From contig OZ022498.1 of the NCBI GenBank assembly GCA_963989385.1, positions 104,827,298-104,891,297 on the forward strand: 64,000 nt of DNA, in the 5' to 3' direction. Below the pieces are notes generated by a model. That model worked only from the letters and a program-made list of their open reading frames with translations. It made no database searches and had not been told where the DNA came from. Source of the stretch: Ctena decussata. Lineage: Eukaryota; Mollusca; Bivalvia; Lucinida; Lucinidae. This document shows, one piece after another, positions 33,101 through 41,702 of this stretch (position 1 is the stretch's first letter; each line of letters begins with the position of its first letter). The position numbers and the translations under genes were made by a program.

Positions 33101-33518
33101 CTGTTTGTGGCAGTTCCTGCTCCCAGGGAGTGATTGCCTTCTAATCAGCTGTTGACAGTGATTACAGTTCCTGCTCACAGCTTAGACAGTTTTGATAGTT
33201 GATCAGCTATCAAAATCAAGACTGTGAAAGTGCCGAGTTATGAAAACAACACCTGGCTTGGACCCTAACAATGTAATTTATCCTATTACCCAAAGTTTGA
33301 AAACTACAGAAAAATAGAAAAGAAATACAAGAAACTTACAAAAATTTATAATATATACATAATTTTAATATATTGTCCCATCTTGCACAATCTTAAGTAA
33401 TATTGCATTTTATCATTTTTATTCATTTATCTATTTTTTTTACCTTTTGATTATTTTATTTATTTATTTTTTATTGCAATATTATGCAAGTTTATGCAAG
33501 AAATTCTTGGGCATAATA
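30122..33518 (-). repeat. 5' LTR of env-bearing element
   Basis: 3,397 bp, matching 18624-22001 almost base for base. It differs by scattered single bases and by an extra ~25 bp near 33350-33375. It contains the second copy of the intron-like segment (32813-30163), the dyad cluster and the ~100-bp repeats. Confidence 0.85.
30163..32813 (-). other. Intron-like 2.65-kb segment inside the LTR (copy 2)
   Basis: The donor is TTCAG/GTAAGTGACAG at 32813 and the acceptor TTTCTCTCTGTTCAG/ATTTTAG at 30163. This copy keeps the consensus CAG before the donor, where the 3' LTR copy has TAG. It lies between the presumed transcription start and gag, so splicing would shorten the 5' leader. Confidence 0.5.
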
Positions 33519-33520
33519 TC

Positions 33521-33592
33521 TGTAGAATCGGTGTTCTTCGTCATTTCTCTTTACAAAACTAGAACTTTTAGACCTCAATTTTTACAGCATAT
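33521..33592 (+). repeat. Right end of the split 5' LTR of gag-only element
   Basis: 33521-33579 repeats 18259-18317 (59 bp, one mismatch), and 33580-33592 supplies the missing end ...TTTTTACAGCATAT. It is followed by a 4-bp spacer and the PBS. The 59-bp overlap replaces the 4-6-bp target duplication expected for an LTR element. Confidence 0.8.
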
Positions 33593-33596
33593 TATC

Positions 33597-33614
33597 TGGT
33601 GGAGAATCCGGGTA
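33597..33614 (+). other. Primer-binding site of gag-only element
   Basis: TGGTGGAGAATCCGGGTA, 4 bp after the LTR end. It shares TGGTGGAG with the PBS of the env-bearing element. Confidence 0.65.
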
Positions 33615-34080
33615 ACGTGAACTTAAAGTACCTCAAAATCTAGCCAAGCGAAATTCCCTGAAATCATTTCTAGACAATTTGTACTTCTTTAGTGATAAGT
33701 ATGGAACGCCGTTATCATCAAAACTCCTATCATGGAAAGTGGAATAAGCAAGTGTTACCAGTGGTATTTTATCTTACTCTACCAACTGTCAGCTGTAATC
33801 AAACTTCAGAGATGGCCACTGGCAAACAACCAAAAAGTCAAAGACAAAAGCAACGGGATCAGAAGAGACTGGACAATTTCATTGAGCGTAAGTCAATATG
33901 TTCATTATTCCCATTTAGTTCTGTGGACAATGGAGAAATTCAAAACATGGTTCCACGACAGCTTTCGTTCATTTCTAAAAGTAAAAAGTATGCAAAGACC
34001 AGGAACTGAAACAATCAAAATCCAAATCCAGCTCTCAAACCATAGTTGGAAACAACTAAGATTACAAATAATCAAGATAC
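33615..34080 (+). other. Leader and 5' part of gag-only element's coding region
   Basis: Two overlapping frames run here: 33692-34009 with a K/Q/R-rich stretch after MATGKQPKSQRQ, and 33732 onwards. Neither matches a domain I know. A GTAAGT at 33888 could be a splice donor. The boundary with the inserted Penelope-like element to the right is not clear; frames beyond about 34080 probably read into that element's untranslated DNA. Confidence 0.35.
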
Positions 34081-34548
34081 AGAGAACATATGGCCAACCG
34101 AGTGAGCAGCTTGTTCCCAAAAGGTGGCCACTCAGCAACCCAAACCGAACCAAAAATAATAATAATATACATAAGGTAAAACATCACAGAAACTCTGACA
34201 CCAAAAACAGGCAACAAAGAACCACAACAGAACTACCGCCTTGGAACGGTCAGTAATGAATTACTGGGGGGCTTAAATCGATTTTACAGGCCCAACCTCA
34301 CCCTCAGTTTCTGAAGTGGTACAAAACATTTAGTTGGTTGTTCGGTTCGCATGATAACCCTCTAACTCGTCAATGAATCATCACGGTAAACACATAAATC
34401 AAATTTCAACACCATGAAGAAGCAAAGACGAGGACTCAACAGATACAACGGGCCGTCTGACAGGTGGAGATCCCTGTCCTGCCAAACAACCCCACTAGAA
34501 ATCTGAAGCAAAAGAAGGTCACCAGTTGAGCCCCGGTGGACCAAGCAA

Positions 34549-34617
34549 CAGACAAAAAGGCTCCGGTCCCAACCAACTAAAATATATAGCTTTAGGTCGG
34601 GGCCATCATAGAGTCTG
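34549..34617 (-). ncRNA. Candidate SECIS element overlapping the stop codon
   Basis: On the minus strand: helix I CAGAC (34617-34613) with GTCTG (34553-34549), then an internal loop. A quartet ATGA (34609-34606) lies opposite GGAG (34564-34561). Helix II pairs GGCCCCGACC (34604-34595) with GGTTGGGACC (34574-34565), with one C-A mismatch and one G-U. The apical loop begins TAAAGC, so AAA lies 12 nt after ATGA. This is the order and spacing of a eukaryotic SECIS. The TAA stop (34594-34592) is in the apical loop, so the structure would be part of the last codons. Confidence 0.6.
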
Positions 34618-37600
34618 ACGACCGATCCCCCGGTGTGCAATTAAAGAGTGCAGCAAAGCTATCAACCGTGATTGGGTTAATCACTAAGCATGCAGACTGT
34701 CGCATAACATTTAAATTATAGCCAATACGTTTGTGACGTATTATTATTTTTCGGAATTGATCAGAAAAATCAGTCCTACCCTTAATCTTTTTGAATTTGT
34801 ATACTAAGTCACCATAAAATTCTGGTTCCGATAGGCCTTGGTGTAAAAGAAATTTTAATCCGACATCAAATTTTGAAACCAATTCATGGTGTCTGCGATA
34901 GAATTTAGAAAAAGCCTTTCTAAGCTTATGATACCGATAGCCCTGTTGAAGAAGTTTAGCAGTTAAACATTTATTACGAGCATTAAAGTCATCTACATGA
35001 CTACACACTCTAGCAAATCTTATAAGTTGAGAAATATACACTCCATAAGAGGGCCGACGTGGAACATCACCATCCAAAAATGGAAAATTAACTATATCAA
35101 AGTCAAAGTCATCACGTTTATCATAAATTTTAGAAGATACAAAACCGTTAGAAATAGATAGATGTAAATCCAAAAAGGGGGCCTCGGTATCTGAAGTATT
35201 AGCTTTATTCAATTTAAGTTCAGGTGGGTAAATTTGGTTAACCATGCTTTCAAAATAAGGATTATCAATATTCAGAAGATCGTCTAAATATCTAGAGGTT
35301 GAGTTAAATGCCTCAATGATATCAGCTTGATTATCAACAGAAAGAGAAGTCATGAAATCTCTTTAATAACAAAATAAAAACAAATCGGCCACAAGAGGAG
35401 CACAATTTGTACCCATCGGAATACCAACAATTTGTCTGTATAACTTATTACCAAATCTGATGTAAATATTATCTAAGAGATATGATAAGGCGTCACATAC
35501 ATTCTGACATGACCAAAGACTATATCCTCTATATATTTTACGGTCAGTAGAAGTGAAAAACGCTTTCTTATCGTTACAGGCAATATAAAGGGTATCTTCA
35601 TTTTTGGAGAACTTTTTGAAGGCCCTCTCAATCAAATCAACAAGTTTTTCCTTTATTAAATTATGGGGTAATGTGGTATAAAGAGTAGAAAAATCATAAG
35701 TGGACAAACTAGTCGCACGGAACCCTCTTGACTTCAGTTTACTAAGTACCTCACCAGAATTTTTTATAGACCAAAACATATTTTTCCCTGACCTCTCATA
35801 CACTGTCTCATAGTACCAAATGACACGAGATTTCACAGCAGTGAGGCAAGAAGTTAATAATTTAGATAATTCTGTAGTAGTACAAGAGCTAGAGTTGGCA
35901 ATGAATCTAGCTTTATACGGTTTTTTATGAAGCTTAGGTAACCAATACATCGTAGGAAGTTTGTCTTGGCGTTCCTTAACGTTAACAGCAAACTTTAAAG
36001 GCAAATTATTTGAGTGGCTATTAACGACAGTCTTCTCATCTGTAAAAGTCTCTTCGTAAGCCGTGGTGCCGTTAAGTTCCTGCTTCAAAGTGTTAATATA
36101 GTGCATCCGACAAACAACAACAATGTTGTTTGCGGCCTTGTCAGCAGGAACCAAAACATACTTCCTATGAAAATCCTGGATACCCTGCTTCAAATATCTA
36201 AAGGAAGATTTAGGCTTAGGAGGTAAAAGATTAGTATTGTGTGAATAAAACTTTATAAGTTTATCCACAATATTAAAGATACTTAGTTTCCATTTCTTTA
36301 AAGCGTTACTTTCAACACCCTCTCGTTTACACCAACGATTACCAAAATCATTTAATGCAGATGCAATTTCTTCCCTACATCTGTTGAAATCGATATGGGA
36401 AGGGAATCTATACTTAGGACCCTTAGAAACAATGTTACGAATTCTAGAATCCGGGATGATCTTCAAATTTCCAGTCACAACATGACCTGCTGATGGGTAA
36501 ATAAATTTGGAATCTTTACAATCTCATGAATCAAGAGTGTTAGCATCGATGTCAAGATCAGACACAAGTTTATTGAAATTAAATATGATACTTCTAATCG
36601 GTTTGTTATACTTATAACAAATAATAGGTGGTTCAGAATTTTGTAAATAATCAGGTATGGAAGATGTAACAGATTTATCCTGAAATATACTAGGTAAATC
36701 TATAAAGTCAATACCTTTGTTAATGAAAGGGATTTTAATGAAATTTCTTTTATGATTGATTTCAGAATCAATAAGTGGACGGAGAGCGTGTTGAGTATAA
36801 CATCTAGTTAGAAGTGCCGCTTCGTACATTTGGTGATTTCTATCGTAAAACCTATTAGCCTCTATATCCAATTTGCGTAAGACTGGAATGGGTAGGGAAC
36901 TAAGAATTGAAAGCATAGCATGTCGGCCATGTTCCAATAATTTTCTTGATAAATCATTCAGAGAAGTGTTAGATTTTTTGGCAGCACATCTTTTACGTTT
37001 ATCATTTCCTTTTTGTCTTATACCATGAGATCTGGATTTACGTTTTCGAATTTCTAAAAGAGAAAACACATCAAAATCTGGCATTTTAGAGATATTTCCC
37101 TCATGGTAGATGTTATCGTTAAAACCAAGTGGAGAAGCTGATTGCAATAATTTTATCCATTTTAATTCAGTTTCGAATCTTTTTATGTTATTGAATCGAG
37201 CAGAAGAATTATGATCATATGATAACTTCTCAGATATTTGTACTGAAACATTATCAGGAGAATGACCAGTACGCTTAAAATGTTGGTATAGAAAAGTATC
37301 TATCTTTTTAGCCTTTAAAATCTTACGATAGTGCTCACCAAATCTAGTCTTCAGCTTACGACAAGTTTGTCCAACATATTGCATATTACAGTTCTGTGTG
37401 TTTCAAGTTAAAACATATATCAGATTCTCTGATTTTCAATCCAAATCAGAATCGTTAATTACTGAAAAAGTCCTACCATTCACAGATGAAGTGATAGTAG
37501 AGTCGGTACATAAATGTTCACAACAGTTGCAACTCTTGGCATTGCACTTAGAAATGCTAGGATACATACTAGGTCTTTTGAACGGATTAGGGTATTTACG

Positions 37601-37966
37601 TAAAACTGGTGATTTAATTGGGGACAACCTTACTCGTAGATTGTTGCGAAAAGTGTTAGCATTTGATGCTCCATGTAGATCGACAGATGATGCCGAAAAC
37701 AAATTTAGAGGTCTCATTCTAACTGTAGGTAATAAAGCTCGAAAGCCTTGAGTAGAATTGGGAATCCGTACAGAAGACGCAGCATGTAACCTTAGGGGAG
37801 ATATTGTAATTCTTAATCTGTTTGTAATAGTCATATTTGTGTATAGTGGGTTGATACCGTCAAGAAAAGCGCGACATTCACACCGGTTATTAAATAAAAC
37901 AGACATAATTTTGTTAAAGCAAACTCCCTCTGAAAAGGAATGGTATAACAAAGACCCACATCTCAA
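34592..37966 (-). CDS. GIY-YIG endonuclease plus reverse transcriptase, putative selenoprotein
   Basis: About 1,124 codons in one phase, with TGA at 37438-37436, 37405-37403 and 36526-36524 and TAA at 35365-35363. Residues ~145-157 are Cys-rich (CNAKSCNCCEHLC). The endonuclease has LIYVLT (183-188), QYVGQTCRK (196-204), RFGEH, HFKRTGH and ETELKWIKLL. The RT has PKLHKKPYKARFIA (~677), YDFSTLYTTLPH (~757), GIPMGTNCAP (~850) and YLDD (~893). The second TGA sits where the first Cys of the endonuclease CCHH motif is expected, and the third makes TGA-Asp-Cys, i.e. the CxC linker. TGA as selenocysteine therefore fits. The TAA does not and probably inactivates this copy. The start is unclear: 37966 is TTG, and the frame stays open upstream to another TGA at 38038-38036. 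Confidence 0.8.
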
Positions 37967-38103
37967 ATCTATGTCTAATACAAGTCCACAGACAGAAACG
38001 TAAGAAATAGTTATACAACGGGGTGCGAATATCGGTCAATTAATGACCTCCAATTCAGTATCGAAATGGAATGGTATTAAGGGACATGAATAATGGAAAA
38101 TGA

Positions 38104-39042
38104 TTGCAAACAACCCCTGAGGATTGGAAGAATAAGAGCATTAAATGGATGTGCGGGGAGACTGCAGAAAAACAAGCAAAAACTAAGACTGCAGAAAAAC
38201 AAGCAAATTCTCAATCCAACAAAATAACTGAACTTCAAGAGGAAATTTTTAATCTACGAGACATTTTTGAAAAAGAAAAACGCAAGTATGCTGACGCAGA
38301 AAAGGAAAATTCGCATTTAAAGGCAGAAATAAATAAACTGCAAAAGTGTTTGAAGGATTCTCAACATGTGATTGCAAATTTACAATGTGTAGCTAATACA
38401 GCGCAACACAATTTGAGAAATGCAGAAACTGAAAATTTTAATCATAAACAGGAAATTATTCAGAAGGAAAACAGACAAAAGGAAACAGAAATTCTGAAAG
38501 AAGAAATGAGTAATAAATTTAATAGAGAGATAGAAAATAATGAAAGGATTCGGAAAGAACATTCTAAAGAAGTTAAGGAACTTAAAGCGGAAATCATGAC
38601 TCTAAAAGCACAAGTATCAAATTGTGACTCAAAACAAGTAAACACTAAGCAAACTTCTGTTACTCCTGCTGCCCATAACAGAACCAGAGAAACAGTGGGT
38701 GCTGAACATATCAATAACAAAGTCTTTCAAGGGGAAACTCATCAACGCCTGTCCCCTACCACAACTGAACAGGGTCTACAGTGTCACCGATGTGGGGGTC
38801 TGTATTCGGTTCATCAACCCAATCAGTGCCCCGCAAGGAATTTCATGTGTGGATATTGTTCAAGAAGAGGACACCATACATTAAACTGTTTGCGGGTGTG
38901 TAAGGGTTGTGGAGCCAAAGGCAGACTATACCACAAACTTGAGGACTGTGTGGCACAAGACATGAATTGTGCCTACTGCAATGTTCAGGGGCATCTAACC
39001 CATATGTGTTTAAAGAAACGATACGACACAGAAGGGTTCTGA
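38104..39042 (+). CDS. gag: Gag-like protein: coiled coil plus three zinc knuckles (3' part)
   Basis: About 312 codons. Residues ~20-175 are a long K/E/Q/N-rich coiled coil (TAEKQAKTK, ELQEEIFNLRDIFEKEKRK). The C-terminus has CHRCGG...H...C, CGYCSRRGHHTLNC, CKGCGA...H...C and CAYCNVQGHLTHMC, i.e. several CCHC-type knuckles. The last pair closely resembles the knuckle of the env-bearing element's gag. The first codon is not ATG; the frame probably began left of the Penelope-like insertion and is now cut. Its role would be RNA packaging, with pol supplied in trans. Confidence 0.7.
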   Translation: MQTTPEDWKNKSIKWMCGETAEKQAKTKTAEKQANSQSNKITELQEEIFNLRDIFEKEKRKYADAEKENSHLKAEINKLQKCLKDSQHVIANLQCVANTAQHNLRNAETENFNHKQEIIQKENRQKETEILKEEMSNKFNREIENNERIRKEHSKEVKELKAEIMTLKAQVSNCDSKQVNTKQTSVTPAAHNRTRETVGAEHINNKVFQGETHQRLSPTTTEQGLQCHRCGGLYSVHQPNQCPARNFMCGYCSRRGHHTLNCLRVCKGCGAKGRLYHKLEDCVAQDMNCAYCNVQGHLTHMCLKKRYDTEGF

Positions 39043-39119
39043 ATGTTTTATCTGTTTAGCTTAAGTCGAATAGAAAAGTCCCAATCTTTATTAAATACTT
39101 TCTGTGTACCAATATTAAA

Positions 39120-39154
39120 TTTTGGGGACCAAAATCTTCAAAGTAGGGGAGAGC
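39120..39154 (+). other. Polypurine tract of gag-only element
   Basis: TTTTGGGGACCAAAATCTTC then AAAGTAGGGGAGAGC, directly before the 3' LTR start TTTTATGCTG. It is nearly the same as the tract at 22002-22040 of the env-bearing element on the other strand. Confidence 0.7.
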
Positions 39155-40104
39155 TTTTATGCTGAAAAATTTTGGGTATAATATGTCAAATGTTTCATCT
39201 TTTATTTGTTGTTTTGTTTTAATATTTTTGCAAAAAAAAACTATATAGAACTATTAAAATGTTTCAGTTGATACTGAGAAGTGAATTACTTTCATACTTT
39301 AATATGTTTTTGTGTGTCTTTCAAAAATTCTGATTTTAGAGATTTTGTTAAAATATGTCCATATAATTTAGTAATAAGTCTGATCAAAATCCTCTCACTC
39401 TCTCAGGATATGGTCATCAAGTCCAATCTAAAATGCTATTAGCAGTTTGAGCATAGTTAATCCTCGAATGAAAGAAATACCAAACTCAGTTTTGACAACA
39501 AATCTCCATAATCAGCTGATCTGAGTGACAATTAGTTGATATGGTGGTTATGGTGTCAAACACCATCAAAAGTTATTGTTGTTCTTGATGAGCATAACCT
39601 GAGAAATGGGAAGTGATTAAAAATTCTTTTGTCTAAAGAGCGAGTGAGTGACAGCTGCAAAAAGTAGTGATTTTCACATGTTTGTCTATATAAGGTTTTC
39701 TTGACTCCCTGGTCAGGATCGATCTTTTAATAATTATCTTTTTATGTGGAATTCCATACAAGACTGGACTTTGCCGTCATATTAATATCTGGAGCGGATT
39801 TTACCCTCTTTGTGTTTCTGTGGGTTAAACTGGACTTACCGTTTACCATCAAAATACAAGTTTTCTTTAGAAAGGAACATTCTAACATTTATAACTGGAA
39901 AACCAGTTAATTTCATCTTCTTGGTAGACGTTTATTATTTATTGTTTTCTGCAACAAACTGCATAAAATTTAGAATTATATCTAGGATTTGGAACTTATT
40001 TAGTTGAAGAAAAATATTCAATAAACAGTTATTTAAGAATCGGTGTTTCTCCTCATTTCTTCATATTTTACTAGAACATTTAGACATCAATTTTTACAGC
40101 ATAT
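39155..40104 (+). repeat. 3' LTR of gag-only element
   Basis: 950 bp. 39155 to about 39786 is almost identical to the 5' LTR. From there to the end, substitutions and small indels are frequent, including around the poly(A) signal (TTCAATAAACAGTTATTT). It ends CAGCATAT, followed by TACTAG. Confidence 0.8.
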
Positions 40105-40140
40105 TACTAGCACTCTGTCTTATTAGTCCGGTGGTTTATA

Positions 40141-40460
40141 GGTGAAATTTTGAGTTTGTGGGCACTTTCGCGGCATGGCGGGCAACCGGGCTAATTGAAG
40201 TCAGTAAACATACCTAAAACCATTTTGCCCGGTTGCCAGCTCAACATACATCAAATAAGGTCAGAATGGGGTCAAAGGTCATTTAGTGCATTTTAATATA
40301 CCAGTTTGTGAGAGAATTTTTCAATAAATAGGCACTTTCGCGGAATAAGAGGCAACTATGGCAAATAAAGCAAGTAGACATGTCATAAAAGCTTTTGCCA
40401 TATTGCCGACGTCGTATATAATCATAATTGGGTCAAAGGTCAGTAAGTACACTTTTTATG
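40141..40460 (+). repeat. Two diverged ~165-bp repeats; inverted copy at 47790
   Basis: Both units contain GGCACTTTCGCGG, a GGCAAC stretch and GGGTCAAAGGTCA (near 40161 and 40330). An inverted copy is at 47945-47790. The pair brackets a 7.8-kb region. Confidence 0.55.
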
Positions 40461-41702
40461 GTGGTTTATTATACCATGAATTCTAAAACATTCTTTTGAG
40501 CTACCAATAGCCCATAAGCCTACCCCCATCCATCTGAAGGAAATTTTTTCTACACTATTTGTTTTTCTAAAAGTATATTACAACATTGCAAGATACAGTT
40601 CTTTGCTGTCTGAATGTTGGTGCGTTTGACAGTCATCGTCAACTGAAATACGTTACCATATCAATCTGCTGAATTCGTCTGTTCCTGTACTTCTTATTCA
40701 AATATTTATGAAATGGATATAAATCTTGCTGTTGAAAAAATTGTGTTGCTTTCCTGTACCTTCATCTCAGTTATCTCCTGTAGAGCATAACTGTGTCCTA
40801 CGTTACCGAGTTGTTCCCCCCCCCCCCCCCCCCAACATACCAACATAATGGACAAACTATTATGTTTTGGACAAATTTACCATTTTAATGCAACCAGCAT
40901 ATATTTACCTTTCACATTAAGGCAAGTACAAAGAAAATGTATGGGTGTGTCAAACCATGCAGAAATTGGCACTGTTACATACGTTACCGGCGTATGTTAT
41001 CAGAAATCATTATCCAGAAGCATGACCATTGATATTTTAGACAGCATCTTTCGAGCTGGTACTACAATGACCTACCGTGATCCTTAACAGATGAGATGTT
41101 GCAATATTCTAGATAAAAATGTTCGGTAATTAGAGCTTGAACAATGGCCTACTTAGCAATTTTATATAGATGCCCGGGGCAAAAATTTGCCTCTTCTGAA
41201 GTATGTTAGTCAAACAGCCTACATACATGTAATTGAAAGTGACAATTTATTGACAGAATTTGAACTTGTACTACAGTGTTGAAAGAGCAATTCAGATAAA
41301 GCACCGATATAATTTTCTCTACATTAGTGGTTTTCAGGCAATCGAACAAGATAAAGACGCAGACTAAATAAAATATGGAATTACCGAAAGGAGAGAAATG
41401 ACTCTCAAGAGGCATCGTAGTTACCCGAATATCTAAAACCATGTCAATGCATCCTCTTTTCATGCCCTTTGCTGGTACTGCGGTCTTTTTAGATGTCTGG
41501 TAATAGACTGATCTGGCACTGAAATCTGCCCATGTTGATATAAAAGAATGAAGTGCCATTACAATACATGTATCTCTAGAGGTGTTTCGTACATTCAGCA
41601 GGTACCATAGTCGGTATATAGTCCAGGAGCCCAGAAGAAAAAAAAGAGGTTCGCTCTCCTTTAATAGTAGAGTTTGGCAACCTTGTGCATTAAAATATAC
41701 AT
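40461..41702. other. No gene recognised; C homopolymer
   Basis: A run of C at 40816-40833. 41645-41692 (GCTCTCCTTTAATAGTAGAG, TTTGGCAACC) is inverted relative to 45333-45375. The 187-codon frame at 41206-41769 has no recognisable domain. Confidence 0.4.

Larger units (their letters stand above)
18320..33518 (-). mobile_element. Env-bearing Ty3/gypsy-type LTR element (ERV-like), degenerate
   Basis: In transcription order on the minus strand: 5' LTR (33518-30122), PBS, gag, protease, RT, RNase H, integrase with chromodomain-like tail, env, PPT, 3' LTR (22001-18624). A second PBS and 80 codons of gag follow, then the last ~32 bp of an LTR (18353-18322). Env is open, but pol has two stops, a frameshift and a 112-bp insertion. 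The two LTRs are very similar, with one ~25-bp indel (an extra TATACATAATTTTAATAT-containing stretch near 33355 in the 5' copy), so the insertion is fairly young. Confidence 0.85.
34080..38050 (-). mobile_element. Naiad-type Penelope-like element with UGA codons
   Basis: Minus strand. One long reading frame (37966-34592) places a GIY-YIG endonuclease before the reverse transcriptase, with a CxC-type linker between them, the permuted order of the Naiad/Chlamys clade (established knowledge). A SECIS-like structure overlaps the stop codon. Limits are approximate: at the left the 3' untranslated DNA may reach 34080-34260; at the right the gag-like frame of the shell element starts at 38104. No clear target duplication was found. 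Confidence 0.8.
17379..40104 (+). mobile_element. Gag-only LTR retrotransposon, host shell of the nest
   Basis: The 5' LTR starts at 17379 (TTTTATGCTG) and the 3' LTR ends at 40104 (CAGCATAT). TACTAG flanks both (17373-17378, 40105-40110). Without inserts it would be about 3.5 kb: a ~950-bp LTR, PBS at 33597, a gag-like frame with zinc knuckles, PPT at 39141 and a 3' LTR. No protease, reverse transcriptase or integrase of its own was found, so it is non-autonomous. The 5' LTR is split by the env-bearing element, and the internal region by a Penelope-like element. Confidence 0.8.

Noticed and set aside
33732..34256. 174-codon frame in the shell element
   Set aside because: Its second half reads across the probable boundary into the Penelope-like element's untranslated DNA. 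No domain was recognised.
34592..37966. Canonical Penelope element with C-terminal endonuclease
   Set aside because: On the coding strand the GIY-YIG motifs precede the RT motifs in one phase, so the order is permuted.
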